From Paulinella micropora (lineage: Eukaryota > Cercozoa > Imbricatea > Euglyphida), in contig BJOX01000291.1 of the NCBI GenBank assembly GCA_009731375.1, forward strand, positions 183,477 to 224,596: a DNA stretch of 41,120 nucleotides, in the 5' to 3' direction. Within the stretch, counting starts at the first letter, position 1. Every line of letters begins with the position of its first letter. The position numbers were made by a program, and so were the translations under genes. Below are positions 18,397-28,401 of the stretch, one piece after another. The notes beneath the pieces are model-generated. The model was not told the origin of the DNA. It did not search any database and was given only the letters and a program-made list of their open reading frames with translations.

Positions 18397-21300
18397 GTGT
18401 GCACTGTCACAGTTCCGACATGCCATTGGGACAAAAAAGTCTATTGATGACTTAATCGAGAAGCGAAAGGAGGAGATTATATGTGTCGCACAAAGAAGCC
18501 CGTCGTTGGCGAGATTCGCGGAAGGAGTAGGAACAGATGTCCATATTACTAACGGATACTGTTTCCATGCGAAAGTAGGAGAAGAAAAAAGGGAGGCGTT
18601 TGTACCAAGGAGAACGGGGCGAATCCCGGATACTCCACCAGAAACTATTAAAAGTTTTATTACTGATTTCTGGGGTGACGAGCCCACGTGGCCGCGTTCA
18701 CTGTCTGAAGTGAAGAAATGCTTACGGACTTTATTCGAAAATAATAAGCCGTATACTATTATCCTGCCATATAATGAGAAGGCGATATGGGCGCAGGAAA
18801 TAAGGGACCGGCTTATTGATCATCCTATACCGGTACCCTCTCGCAAGCAACAGCTAGTGGTGGCTTGTCGTATGGGAACTCGTGAGCAGAGCAGTGCATA
18901 CAAGCGGAAGCTCAGAGACCTCGACAAGTTGAAATTGATACCGCAAGCATTCACATGCTTTGATGGTTTTTACACCCGTAAAGCTCCTTTGCAATACGCG
19001 AGACTCATTGACATGCTGGTGGAGCTCGGTAAAGATGATGAGCCGGACACGGTCACGTATGAAAAGACGGGCCTAGATGATGTCTCGGAAGAGGACTTAG
19101 GCTTGGAGGAGGACAGAGAACCCCTCAAGCAGCATAAGCAGATGTCTGATGAAGATTTTCAAGAGGCGGCGCGGAAAATATTGGAAGAAGGAGTAGGCAC
19201 GGAGAAGGAGAAGGAGCTTTTAAAAGCCAAATTAGAGGCGAACAAGGAAATTTTTGACCCTCCACATGCAGGTGGTGTCAAGCCTGAAGATTTCACTGCG
19301 GTTATTTACAAAATACCGGGTGCGGAGCCGTCACCGGCACCACGAAGGGCGAATTTGAGTATACATGAGGCGAAGATAGCGGAGGAGCTAGCAAGACAGC
19401 TGCTCAATGAGGACTTTATTGAGAGATCAACATCTCCAATAGTCTCACAACCGAGAATAGTGCCGAAGCCAGGAGGAGAATGGCGCCTGACAGTTAACTA
19501 TGCTCGTGTTAACAAGGTGCTGGAGGAAGAGAGAAATCCTCTCCCGACATTAGAAGAAGGAAGGAGAGTACTGCGGAATGCAAAATTCTATTCGGTCATT
19601 GACCTTAAGAATGGCTTCTGGCAGATACCACTGGAGGAAAAGTCCAGATGGCTGACGGCGTTTGTGGTGGGTATGGAAATATACCAATGGAAAGTGCTTC
19701 CGATGGGCCTCAAGCAAGCCCCAGGACTTTTCCAGAAGGCGATGCAGAAGATGTTGAGCAGTCAGTACGATGATTTGTCTGACGGTGGCTTTATGAGAAG
19801 GCGGGGACAGAAGGCGGGAGAATATGCATTTTGCTATATCGATGACATTATCGTATACTCTAACACAATGGAGGAGCATATCGATCATTTGTCCGATATA
19901 TTCAGGCGCATCGGAGCTTTTGGCCTGAAGTGCAATCTAAAGAAGTGTCAACTTGCCAAGACGAGTGTGACATACTTAGGGTACGAGATCTCCCATAATC
20001 GAGTCTCGATATCCAAAGAGAAGAGGGAGGAGATTATGAATCGACCGATACCGAAGAACCGCACTGAATTGCACTCATTCCTTGCGATGGCGCAATACTA
20101 TAGCCAGTTTATACCCGATTGGGGTGCAACACGGGCTAAAGTGGAGAAAATGATAGATTTTGGAGACTTTGAGAAGTGGGACGAAGAGGCTTTGCAAGCG
20201 TTTCATGCGCTCAAAGATCTCATTTACAAAGACCCGAAAGACGGAGGACTGGTGTTAACGATGCCCGACTTTACGAAACAATTCGTAGTCGATACAGACG
20301 CATCTAAGTTTGCGATTGGGGCTGTATTACAACAAGAGGATGAGGAGAAGAAATTACGCCCAATCATGTTTATTAGTAGGAAGTTGTGTGCGGCGGAGAG
20401 AAACTATTGCACAAGGCAAAGAGAGGCGTTGGCGGTAGTATGGGCCCTCAAGAGGCTCAGAGAGTATTTGTGGGGAGGACCTCAATTTACTGTCAGAACT
20501 GATCATCATAACCTGTTATGGTTGATGAATCATGAACAGACGGGACGGCTGGCGCGGTGGCAAGCGTTCTTGTCTTGTTTCGATTTTACAATGGTCCATC
20601 TACCGGGAAAGCGAAATGTGGTCGCTGATAGCCTCTCTAGGCTAGAGTTTAACTCAGAAGTATCGGCGTTGGTGTCCACGGTGGAGATGGAAGACTTGTC
20701 CACTGACAAGGTGTATGAGGTCAGCCACATTGAGGCGATGGAGATGGCGAGTGGAGTCCGATATGACCGCACAGGTCTACGGTACAGTCCACAAGGCCCG
20801 GATCACGGGATATGTTGTGAGCTACATACCCAGGAGGACGCTGAGTGGTCCTATGAGGTATATGAGAATGCGAAGGCGAACATAAGAGAGGAAGAGGAGA
20901 CGCAGGAAGTTTATGCGGAGCCTCCTCAAGAGCGGAGAAGTGACCTAGACGATGACCCGGAAAGAATCGGGGTACGGCTAGAAGATGGTACTATCCATAT
21001 AGCCTCGCCTACCGCATGGAGGCAACAACAGGCTCAAGATCCGGAGTTTAAAGAACTGATACAGTTATATCAGAACCCGGATGAGCTACGGATGACGAAA
21101 GCGATCAAAGATCAGATGAAGGAGATGGGATGGAGAGATGGTCTACTGTGGTACAAGGGCCTTCACGGTCGCTATGCGTCACAGCCGGACAAATGGACCC
21201 TTTGGGTATACCGGAGAGTCTGTACGATTTATATTTGTCGCAGCCCACAATTGCCCACTTTGGCGCATCCGGGTCGACAACGAACTCATATGTTCGTAGC

Positions 21301-23173
21301 GAGGCGATTCTGGTGGAAGAAGATGAAGGAGGAGATAGATCAGGCGGTGGATGCATGCATCCCGTGCAAGATAAACAAAACACCACTGAAGGCAAATTTC
21401 GGCCTGATTGGCGAATTTCCTCTTCATGCGGGGATGTTTGAGTTTATACACATTGATCATGTGGGACCTTTCCCAGAATCGAAGGATGGTTACAAATACC
21501 TCCTTACGGCTATTGACAGAGCCACCAACTATGTGTGGATCATCCCTGTCAAAGACGTTACCGGCAAGACGACGGCCGAGGCGCTGATCGATAGGATCAT
21601 CTCACAGATCGGAGTACCAAGAAAGATATGTTCTGATCGAGGCTCGGACTTTAATAACGAGGTCATCGACAAACTATCTAAGTATTACGGGATGAAATGG
21701 CAATATGTTACTGCCTATAACCCGCGAGCAAATGGGAAAATCGAGCGGGTACACAGACCCCTCAAAGCCTCGCTAAAGATGTATTGCACGAAGAAGGAGA
21801 ATCAAAGAGCATGGGTCGAGGCAGCACCATCATTTGCGTTTGCAATGAACTGTCTACCCTCTACGGCGTTAGGAGGCTCGAAGAGCTCAATCTCGCCATA
21901 TCAGTTAGTATATGGGCGTGAGCCTGATATCCCGACTTCGCTCCTTCACCCAAAAGACACTTGGGCGGATGCGGATGAGTTGTTTGGGATGAGACTTAGA
22001 GTGAAGATGGAGGCGGAACAAATAGTCAGGGCGCATAGAGAGGCGGAGCGCCGAAAGACTGATGCTGAAGGGGTGCGACAAGCGCACTTGGATCAGATCA
22101 AGTTCCAGGTCGGGGATATTGTACTATTGTACCATCCTCAAGTCCCGAAGGGAGTCAGCTCTAAGCTGTTCACTCACTGGAAAGGACCTTATCAGATTAT
22201 GGAACAGACGGGACCTCTGAATTACAAGATCAGGGGTAGAGGGAAGGTGCAAATTGTGAATGTAAGAAGGCTGATTAAGTATGATCCCTTCTTACTGGAA
22301 GATGAATCCGTTGAGGAGGCGTTAAAACGGATGAAGGATGATTTCAAAGAGGTGCCGCCCATCCACAAGGAGGCTGGCATAGACCAAGACGATGCTTATC
22401 GGGCACCGATAGCTGAGAAGGAGGAGAGTGAGGTGGACAGCAAGGAGAAGACTGACCGCATAAGCGCGGTGGGGACTCAGTCCAAGTCTCCGCGAGAGCA
22501 TAGCGGAAAGAAGGAGAAGATCACAGAGGCGCAGCTAAGGAGAGCGCGGAATGATCTTATCAACGACCAACCGAGGAAGGCGATGAGGTCGATGAGATCA
22601 AAGGACGTCCACCAGGAGGAGGAGGGGACGGACACTGACCCAAACGCGGGCAACGTTGAGATTGTCCATGAGCGATGGAAGGAAGGCGATGCGATAGCAA
22701 CCATCGCATGGGTGAAAAATGTTTTCTATCTGATGAGACCAGCGGAACAACATGTCGCTGATGACACTCTCTCAGACTTATACTTGATGCGGGTCGTGGC
22801 GGTCCCACGACAGATGCGTGTCACACGGACACTCAAAATATCATCAGCCGCAAAGATAGTACAACCGATACTCCAGTTCTGGAGAAGTATGGACCCGGTT
22901 GAGGATCCAAAGGCAAGACATTATCTGCCAGTATATAAAGACGCAAAAAGTCTCGAGACATGGGATGATACAATTACTCCCAGAGACAAGGATTACACTG
23001 CGTGGACCATTCAGACACTGCCAAGAGGAGTGCTTGATGTCCCTTTTGAATTATCGTTGGGCGGAATCCCTAATAAGATCTGGGACATTCTCGAACAGTC
23101 AAAGTTCGATCTGACTTTTGTTGGTGGTCCTCCACCAGGCAAAGAAATCCGCGCCAGACGACGAAGGCAGTGA
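18362..23173 (+). CDS. pol: Family-A Pol: RT, RNase H, integrase, C-terminal domain (1603 aa)
   Basis: Overlaps the protease frame by 35 bp, shifted +1. The frame is open from 18356, with ATG at 18362. RT spans about residues 350-560 (VNYARVNKVL, SVIDLKNGFWQIPL, LPMGLKQAPGLFQKAM, catalytic YIDD at 492-495). RNase H: DTDASKFAIGAVLQQ (D644), TRQREALAVVWAL, RTDHHNLLWLM. Integrase: a zinc-binding region with HPG and C-x2-C but Arg where the first His is expected, and catalytic D1032, D1092 and E1128 (D-x59-D-x35-E). GPY/F-like motif: GPYQIMEQTGPLNYKIRGRG. About 300 further residues include a domain shared with the family-B remnant. About 320 residues precede RT with no known domain. Confidence 0.93.
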   Translation: MNCPGPTIWDLKCALSQFRHAIGTKKSIDDLIEKRKEEIICVAQRSPSLARFAEGVGTDVHITNGYCFHAKVGEEKREAFVPRRTGRIPDTPPETIKSFITDFWGDEPTWPRSLSEVKKCLRTLFENNKPYTIILPYNEKAIWAQEIRDRLIDHPIPVPSRKQQLVVACRMGTREQSSAYKRKLRDLDKLKLIPQAFTCFDGFYTRKAPLQYARLIDMLVELGKDDEPDTVTYEKTGLDDVSEEDLGLEEDREPLKQHKQMSDEDFQEAARKILEEGVGTEKEKELLKAKLEANKEIFDPPHAGGVKPEDFTAVIYKIPGAEPSPAPRRANLSIHEAKIAEELARQLLNEDFIERSTSPIVSQPRIVPKPGGEWRLTVNYARVNKVLEEERNPLPTLEEGRRVLRNAKFYSVIDLKNGFWQIPLEEKSRWLTAFVVGMEIYQWKVLPMGLKQAPGLFQKAMQKMLSSQYDDLSDGGFMRRRGQKAGEYAFCYIDDIIVYSNTMEEHIDHLSDIFRRIGAFGLKCNLKKCQLAKTSVTYLGYEISHNRVSISKEKREEIMNRPIPKNRTELHSFLAMAQYYSQFIPDWGATRAKVEKMIDFGDFEKWDEEALQAFHALKDLIYKDPKDGGLVLTMPDFTKQFVVDTDASKFAIGAVLQQEDEEKKLRPIMFISRKLCAAERNYCTRQREALAVVWALKRLREYLWGGPQFTVRTDHHNLLWLMNHEQTGRLARWQAFLSCFDFTMVHLPGKRNVVADSLSRLEFNSEVSALVSTVEMEDLSTDKVYEVSHIEAMEMASGVRYDRTGLRYSPQGPDHGICCELHTQEDAEWSYEVYENAKANIREEEETQEVYAEPPQERRSDLDDDPERIGVRLEDGTIHIASPTAWRQQQAQDPEFKELIQLYQNPDELRMTKAIKDQMKEMGWRDGLLWYKGLHGRYASQPDKWTLWVYRRVCTIYICRSPQLPTLAHPGRQRTHMFVARRFWWKKMKEEIDQAVDACIPCKINKTPLKANFGLIGEFPLHAGMFEFIHIDHVGPFPESKDGYKYLLTAIDRATNYVWIIPVKDVTGKTTAEALIDRIISQIGVPRKICSDRGSDFNNEVIDKLSKYYGMKWQYVTAYNPRANGKIERVHRPLKASLKMYCTKKENQRAWVEAAPSFAFAMNCLPSTALGGSKSSISPYQLVYGREPDIPTSLLHPKDTWADADELFGMRLRVKMEAEQIVRAHREAERRKTDAEGVRQAHLDQIKFQVGDIVLLYHPQVPKGVSSKLFTHWKGPYQIMEQTGPLNYKIRGRGKVQIVNVRRLIKYDPFLLEDESVEEALKRMKDDFKEVPPIHKEAGIDQDDAYRAPIAEKEESEVDSKEKTDRISAVGTQSKSPREHSGKKEKITEAQLRRARNDLINDQPRKAMRSMRSKDVHQEEEGTDTDPNAGNVEIVHERWKEGDAIATIAWVKNVFYLMRPAEQHVADDTLSDLYLMRVVAVPRQMRVTRTLKISSAAKIVQPILQFWRSMDPVEDPKARHYLPVYKDAKSLETWDDTITPRDKDYTAWTIQTLPRGVLDVPFELSLGGIPNKIWDILEQSKFDLTFVGGPPPGKEIRARRRRQ

Positions 23174-24003
23174 CAAAGAAACTATTTTTCTTTATGCGTC
23201 TCAAATAAACTGATTGATTGCCCACGGCGTATCATGATTTGATCATGCATCATCAGTTATCAATATGAATATTAAAAAGACTCAGTGATATAACTTGGCA
23301 TTCGATCGCAACATACGAGCGCGAAAGGTCGATCAACGATGATACTACACCGTATACGGGGATTGCTAGTGTATTGAGCGATGGTGTTCCCGGGTATGAC
23401 CCTTTCCGAGTCCTGGGATGATGTTCTCGAAAATGAAATGTTCTCTGAAACTTTCATTAAATTATTTTTACGATAGATTATATACTGTCGTACCTGAGCA
23501 CGGTCAATCTCTACTTGTGTCGGTATATCGCAGGGTCGGGTACATACACCTCGACTTCGGATATAGCTATTAGGACTGGCCCCCTAATACTATATCATAG
23601 GATATCCGCCTTATACAAGGGTATGTCATTAAAAAAAGACAATGTACTTACGATCTCCCTGTGAATAATAATAATAGTAATGATAATGATAAGAAGAAGA
23701 AGGAGATCAAAGGGGGAATCGTACTACAGCACCACGTTGCTTGTATTTTTTTATTAATAGTACGTTTGTTCTTGACATACTGCCGAAAAAAAATTGAGGG
23801 GAAGGAGTTCAAAAATTACAAGAAAGGCTAGAGAATCCGCTTTGACGTGCCGTATGAGGATATATCAGTTTATCGTCTTTTAGCGTCTATCCGTGGGTCG
23901 TTGCGCTGTGTGGCATGACTCCATAGCGCATACTATTTGCAGAAAGAAATCAGAAGGTGTATGACGAAAATGCTATTTCCGTCATAAAATCTGGAGGGGG
24001 TAC
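23174..24003 (+). other. Family-A 3' non-coding region with PPT
   Basis: No coding frame of note. A polypurine stretch GGAGGGGG (23993-24000) lies three bases before the 3' LTR and is the likely plus-strand primer. It includes AATAAA shortly after the pol stop (about 23204) and an AAG-rich patch at about 23690. Confidence 0.7.
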
Positions 24004-24241
24004 TGCAGGCATCACCCCCCGGATAGCCGGTAAAAAGTACCTTTTCCTGGTGACAGGTGCACCAGCTTGTTTTTCAGTATTATTTGTCCGGATTGGACCT
24101 GATGCCATTTTATTCCTGGTCTGTTGCCGTTTTCCTTTTTGGCTTCACTGAGCTAATACAACGAGACATCATTCTCATTCTTGAGGACTGTGTTTGGTTG
24201 TATTACCGACTTTTTACCGAGCTATCGTTGGGGGCATTACA
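24004..24241 (+). repeat. Family-A 3' LTR (238 bp)
   Basis: TGCAGGCATC...GGGCATTACA. Four differences from the 5' LTR (third base, one G/A in 'ctaatacaac', and 'ac' for 'tt' near the end). Followed by the TTCT target duplicate. Confidence 0.92.
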
Positions 24242-24740
24242 TTCTCGACTATCAGTACTCTGTACTGGTCGTGTGAGATAGAGAGTGCTTTCAGTCGTCT
24301 CGGGCAAGGGAAACTACAGGTGTTAAGGGGGGTTTTGGAGAAACAGGGAAGAACCCTGATCTCGAAACTTGGACCTTGACACCTGGGAGGTCAACATGTC
24401 AGCGGTATACTGACATTGGCCCCTGGGTCTTCTTTCTTCCTATCTGCGTCTGTCGTCTCCCTGTCTCATAATTGGATGAGGGGAGGTGGCAGGTGGCTAA
24501 CGTAGGAGAAGTATGCCAGTCAGACAGGGCTTGATTCTGACTCTGACCCATGGTATGTTTGTTTGTATTGCCTGTCTCTCATGGTTGGATGGGTGAGATG
24601 CACAGGTGGTTGAACTGGTCTGCTGTGGAGGAAGCCTGTGTCAGTGGTGCAGGAAAGGACCCGGTGGGCACGTTAGGCTGACAGGCAGGGAGCGACCAGC
24701 AATCATAGGCGTTAGGGGAGGAAGGATGGCTCTTTTTATT
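24242..24740 (+). other. Family-B leader, continued after the nested element
   Basis: By the target duplication, this sequence was contiguous with 13533-13640 before family A inserted. It is non-coding and contains two imperfect copies of a block beginning 'cctgtctc..at..ttggatg' (about 24461 and 24570). It ends at a CT repeat. Confidence 0.6.
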
Positions 24741-24744
24741 TCTT

Positions 24745-24792
<48 letters not shown>
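24741..24792. repeat. (CT)n microsatellite
   Basis: Pure CT run with a TTTC lead-in. Confidence 0.95.
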
Positions 24793-24794
<2 letters not shown>

Positions 24795-24904
24795 CTCTGT
24801 GGGAGGATGTGAGCTTGCGTGTTGTCTCTCTTTTCTCTCCTGTTGTGAGTGGAAGGGAGAGCGCAGCTCTTTTATGTGTTTTTTTTTTTAATCTGGGATG
24901 AGAG

Positions 24905-25470
24905 TATGCATTGGATTGCATTGGATTTGCATTGGATATGCATTTGATTGCATTGGATATGCATTGGATATGCATTGGATATGCATTGGATATGCATTGG
25001 ATATGCATTGGATATGCATTGGATATGCAGTGTATATGCATTGGAATGCATTGGATTACATTGGATATGCATTGGATTGCATTGAATTGCATTGGATATG
25101 CATTGGATATGCATTGGATTGCATTGGAATGCATTGGATATGCATTGGATATGCATTGGATATGCATTGGATTGCATTGGATATGCATTGGATATGCATT
25201 GGATATGCATTGGATATGCATTGGATATGCATTGGATATGCATTGGATTGCATTGGATTGCATTGGATTGCATTGGATTGCATTGGATTGCATTGGATTG
25301 CATTGGATTGCATTGGAATGCATTGGAATGCATTGGATTGCATTGGATTGCATTGGATTGCATTGGATTGCATTGGATATGCATTGGATATGCATTGGAT
25401 TGCATTGGATTGCATGGGATTGCATGGGATTGCATTGGATATGCATTGGATTGCATTGGATTGCATTCAC
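24905..25470. repeat. ATTGCATTGG / ATATGCATTGG minisatellite
   Basis: About 55 tandem units of 10 bp (ATTGCATTGG) or 11 bp (ATATGCATTGG) in irregular order, with a few AATGCATTGG variants. It contains the palindrome ATGCAT in most units. It is open in several frames on both strands (GYALDMHWI or CISNAYPMH-type repeats), which is a property of the repeat and not evidence of coding. It borders the GC-rich gene block. Confidence 0.95.
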
Positions 25471-25539
25471 TGGATTGAATTGGAAATGTGTTAATACATG
25501 GTTTGGTCACACTGAGGAGACTGACTGAGTGGTTATTAA

Positions 25540-26577
25540 TACACGGGCACCCACGCAGACACCGGGTTCAGGCACAACTGGAACCTCCTGGCAAGCGCAC
25601 TAGCCGAGCCCGGGAGGCTGTTGCTGGTGTACGAAGAAGGTGAGCAGCTGCTAGCGTACGCGCTGCTCTCGGTAGCCGACGGCTGGCGCCTGGACCTCTG
25701 TGAAGTAGACGTGGGGCGACGACGCCAGGGGATCGGCAGCGCCTTCGTGGCGGGGTTGCTGGCGTACCTGGCCCGCACGACCCCCGCCGATTACCTGGTG
25801 CTGCGCCGTGAGCCGCAGCACGACTACACCTTCTGGCTCTCACGGGGGTGGGAGCCAGCCGGCGCGGGGCGGGCGCAGGTGCTGTGCCGCGACATCCCGC
25901 GGCCGGCGGACGGACTGGCTGGGCTGCGGCAGCGGCTCCGCGGAGTGCAAACTTGCGCCGTGCACTTGCTGTTCGGGTCCGGGGCTTGGACCGTGCCGGC
26001 TCGTGCGGCACCGGCGGCGGGCGCCGCCCGCTGCGTACCCTGGGCGCGGGACAGGCCGTACCCCCAGCGCACACTGGCGTTCCCCGCCCTGCGCGTGGCC
26101 GGCCGCGTCTATTTTCCGTTCAAGGTGGTCGAGCAGCAGCGCCGCGCGGGGGGGTACACCAAGCTGCTCTGTCTGGTCGACGGGCAGGCGGTCTTCTTCG
26201 GGCCCGTCATGGCGGGGCGCGACGTGGTGGCGCCCGGCGCGGCGGGGCTGGGCGTGCGTCCGACGGGGGCCGCTAGCTTCTGGCTCTGGGGGCTGCGCCT
26301 GCCCGGGCAGGCGCCCCCCCGGCCCGCAGAGGCCGGTCCGCCGGACCTCGCACTGGAGAGGCGCTGGTTCCAGCACGTGGACCTCGTGGCGCTAGCCCTA
26401 GCTTACGCACGCCTGGATCTCGGCGCGGCCCGGCAGCCCCGCCAGGCGCGGTCACCGCGGGCGGGCGACGGCGGCGGGCGTGACGCGGTAGCCTGGGAGT
26501 TGGTGTTACGGCTGGAGGCCGCTTCCGGCGTGGACCAGCCCCCCCCCTGGCGCGCAGGGGGAAGGAGTGAGCTCTAG
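25540..26577 (+). CDS. GNAT-like acetyltransferase domain protein, 5' incomplete
   Basis: The frame is open from the TAA at 25537 and reads as protein from its first codons (TGFRHNWNLLASALAEPGRL) with no ATG, so the start is missing at the edge of the GC-rich block. VDVGRRRQGIGSAFVAGLLA carries the R-x-x-G-x-G acetyl-CoA loop of GNAT enzymes, and HDYTFWLSRGWEP fits the following 'fy...GF' strand. A second region (VYFPFKVVEQQ to VFFGPVM) is unrecognised. The substrate is unknown. It stops at TAG with AATAAA at 26614. It is convergent with the F-box gene, with 88 bp between stops. Confidence 0.6.
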   Translation, partial: YTGTHADTGFRHNWNLLASALAEPGRLLLVYEEGEQLLAYALLSVADGWRLDLCEVDVGRRRQGIGSAFVAGLLAYLARTTPADYLVLRREPQHDYTFWLSRGWEPAGAGRAQVLCRDIPRPADGLAGLRQRLRGVQTCAVHLLFGSGAWTVPARAAPAAGAARCVPWARDRPYPQRTLAFPALRVAGRVYFPFKVVEQQRRAGGYTKLLCLVDGQAVFFGPVMAGRDVVAPGAAGLGVRPTGAASFWLWGLRLPGQAPPRPAEAGPPDLALERRWFQHVDLVALALAYARLDLGAARQPRQARSPRAGDGGGRDAVAWELVLRLEAASGVDQPPPWRAGGRSEL

Positions 26578-26665
26578 TTCCTGGTGAGTAAAAAGCCCCG
26601 GCCTTTTAATCCAAATAAAGATGACCAGGGCAGAGGAGCGGGGCCGGGGAGGGCCGTGCTGCCGC

Positions 26666-28401
26666 CTAGGGGTCGTGCCCCGCGAGCCGCCGCTTGGCCC
26701 TCGCGCCCGGGCGGGGCGCCTCCGCCGCCGGTATATGTCGGAAGGGGTAGGTGTCGGGGAGGCCCACCAAGTCCACGCCCCTGGCCTGCAGCAAGTCTAG
26801 GCGCTCGATAAAGCACAGGGAGAAGCAGCCACTCACGCGCACCTGGCGCAGATGGCGCAGGCTAGCCAGGCCCTTGAGGACGGCCAGCCCCCCCGAGCCG
26901 GACAGGTCCAGCGAGGCCAGCGCGGCCAGCGGTGCTAGCGCGGCCAGTGACAGGGTGACCTGGGTGGTCTGCAGGCGCAGCGCCCGCAGGTTCGGCAGGC
27001 ACAGGAGCGCGGCCAGGGGCGCGTAAACCAGCCCCCGCAGCTCCAGCTCCCGTAGCTCGGGCAGCAGCCCGAGCCCGGAGGGCTCGATCGAGCCCAGCGC
27101 CGGCAGCAGCGACAGCACGCGCAGCCCGCGGCAGGCCGCCAGCGGCCGCAGGTCGGGGGCGTGGGTGAGCGGGCAGTCGCGGGACGCACAGCCGGCGGCC
27201 TGGCAGCGGAGCCGCAGCGTGTGCAGATGCGGCACGCCGGCCAAGAAGTCCAGGCTGTGGCCCGGCGGTTCGAGGTCGCCTAGGTCCACGTTGCGCAGCT
27301 CCGGCAGGCGCGGCCAGGGCGTCCGGCCCAGGGGGTCGGCGGCCTGCGGCGCCAGGCGCACGTGCAGGACCTCGAGGCCGGGCGCACAGTGTGGGAGCCG
27401 CAGGCTCTGCAGGGAGGGGCAGTCCAGGACCCGCAGCACCCGCAGCCGGGGCAGGCCGGGCTCACCGGCGTCTAACGTGGCTACGGCGGGACAGTTCTCG
27501 ACGTGCATGTATTCCAGCTGCGGCAGGGTGAACAGCAACGAGCCGAGGTCGGGGTCCACAGGCCGCGCAGCACCAGCCGGCGGAGCCGGGGGTGGCCGGC
27601 TAGGAAGCCCAGGCCCCGCAGGCTAGAGCAAGAGGCCAGCTCGAGCTCTTCTAGGTCGGGCCAGCGCGCCAGTGCCTCCGCCTGGGACAGCAAGGGGCAG
27701 TGGCGGAGGCTGAGCGTCCTGAGCCGGGCGGCCGACCGCTGCAGCGACCCTAGGCTGAACGCTGGTCTGATGTGCGAGAGACTGACACAGCGGAGCTCGG
27801 GCAGCAGGGCCAGGCTGCTGATATCTTGCAAGGAGGAGCAGTGCTCCAGCTGCAGCTCGGCCAGGCGGGGTGCCAGCACGTGCAGCCCGTGCAGCGAACG
27901 CAGCTGGGGGGCCCGGCCCAGGTACAGCCTGCGCAGGCGCGCCCCGCCCAGGCCGCCCGGCGGCAGCTCGCGCAGGTAGCACAGGGGTCCGCGGGGCCCC
28001 GCCGCCGGGGGGCCGCTCGCGTGCAGTGCGCTCAGCAACGCCAGCTCTCGCACGTCCAGGGAGGGCAGCAGACCGCCCGCTCGTTCCCACTCGGCCACGC
28101 TGCCGATGAACAGGCGCCTGACACGGACTCCCAGGCTTTGTAGTAGCTGCTGCGTGCCCAGGGAGGGCGCGTGGCCTAGCACCAACGGCCGCGGCCACAG
28201 CGCGGGCTGGCCCCGCAGGCCCCAGAGGCCCCCGACACGTACGCGCAGCAAAGTGAAAAGGTTACAGGCCGGCAGAAAAGACAGGATCTCTTTCTGCAGC
28301 TCGACGGGCAGTGAGTCGCCGTCGTCCGCGGCCGCCGCCGTCGTCGCGGGGGTGGGCGGCCGGCCGGGCGGCTGGCCCACGGGGCTGGGCAAGCTCTCCA
28401 T
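26666..28401 (-). pseudogene. F-box / leucine-rich-repeat protein gene with one frameshift
   Basis: ATG at 28401 (MESLPSPVGQ). An F-box-like motif lies at about residues 30-70 (DSLPVELQKEILSFLPACNL). Many leucine-rich repeats follow (LRRLYLGRAPQLRSL, LRTLSLRHCPLLSQ, LRVLRVLDCPSLQSL, LRELELRGLVY). The family works as the substrate receptor of SCF ubiquitin ligases; the F-box binds Skp1. The reading frame changes once near 27556 (RRLVLRGL | VDPDLGSLLF), consistent with a single-base indel: either a disabling mutation or a sequence error, since both sides are otherwise open (about 580 codons). TAG at 26666. A variant polyA signal, ATTAAA, lies on the minus strand at about 26610. Confidence 0.8.

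Larger units (their letters stand above)
13641..24241 (+). mobile_element. Complete family-A Ty3/gypsy retrotransposon (TSD TTCT)
   Basis: It is 10,601 bp with two 238-bp LTRs that differ at four positions (about 98% identity), so this is a young insertion. TTCT is duplicated at 13637-13640 and 24242-24245. Order: 5' LTR, PBS-like TGGAGTCC (13881), 786-bp leader, gag (14665-17358), protease frame after an in-frame TGA, pol in an overlapping frame (18362-23173), 830-bp 3' non-coding, a GGAGGGGG PPT and 3' LTR. RT, RNase H, then integrase is the Ty3/gypsy order. It sits in the leader of the family-B unit, 108 bp after that unit's 5' LTR. No envelope gene is seen. Confidence 0.93.

Noticed and set aside
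13641-24241. An envelope gene or a third ORF in family A
   Set aside because: The 830 bp after pol has no frame with a signal or transmembrane segment. The extra C-terminal part belongs to Pol.
24905-25470. Possible CRISPR-like or centromere-like array
   Set aside because: Units of 10-11 bp are directly adjacent with no spacers, and the context is a eukaryotic genome, so it is a minisatellite.
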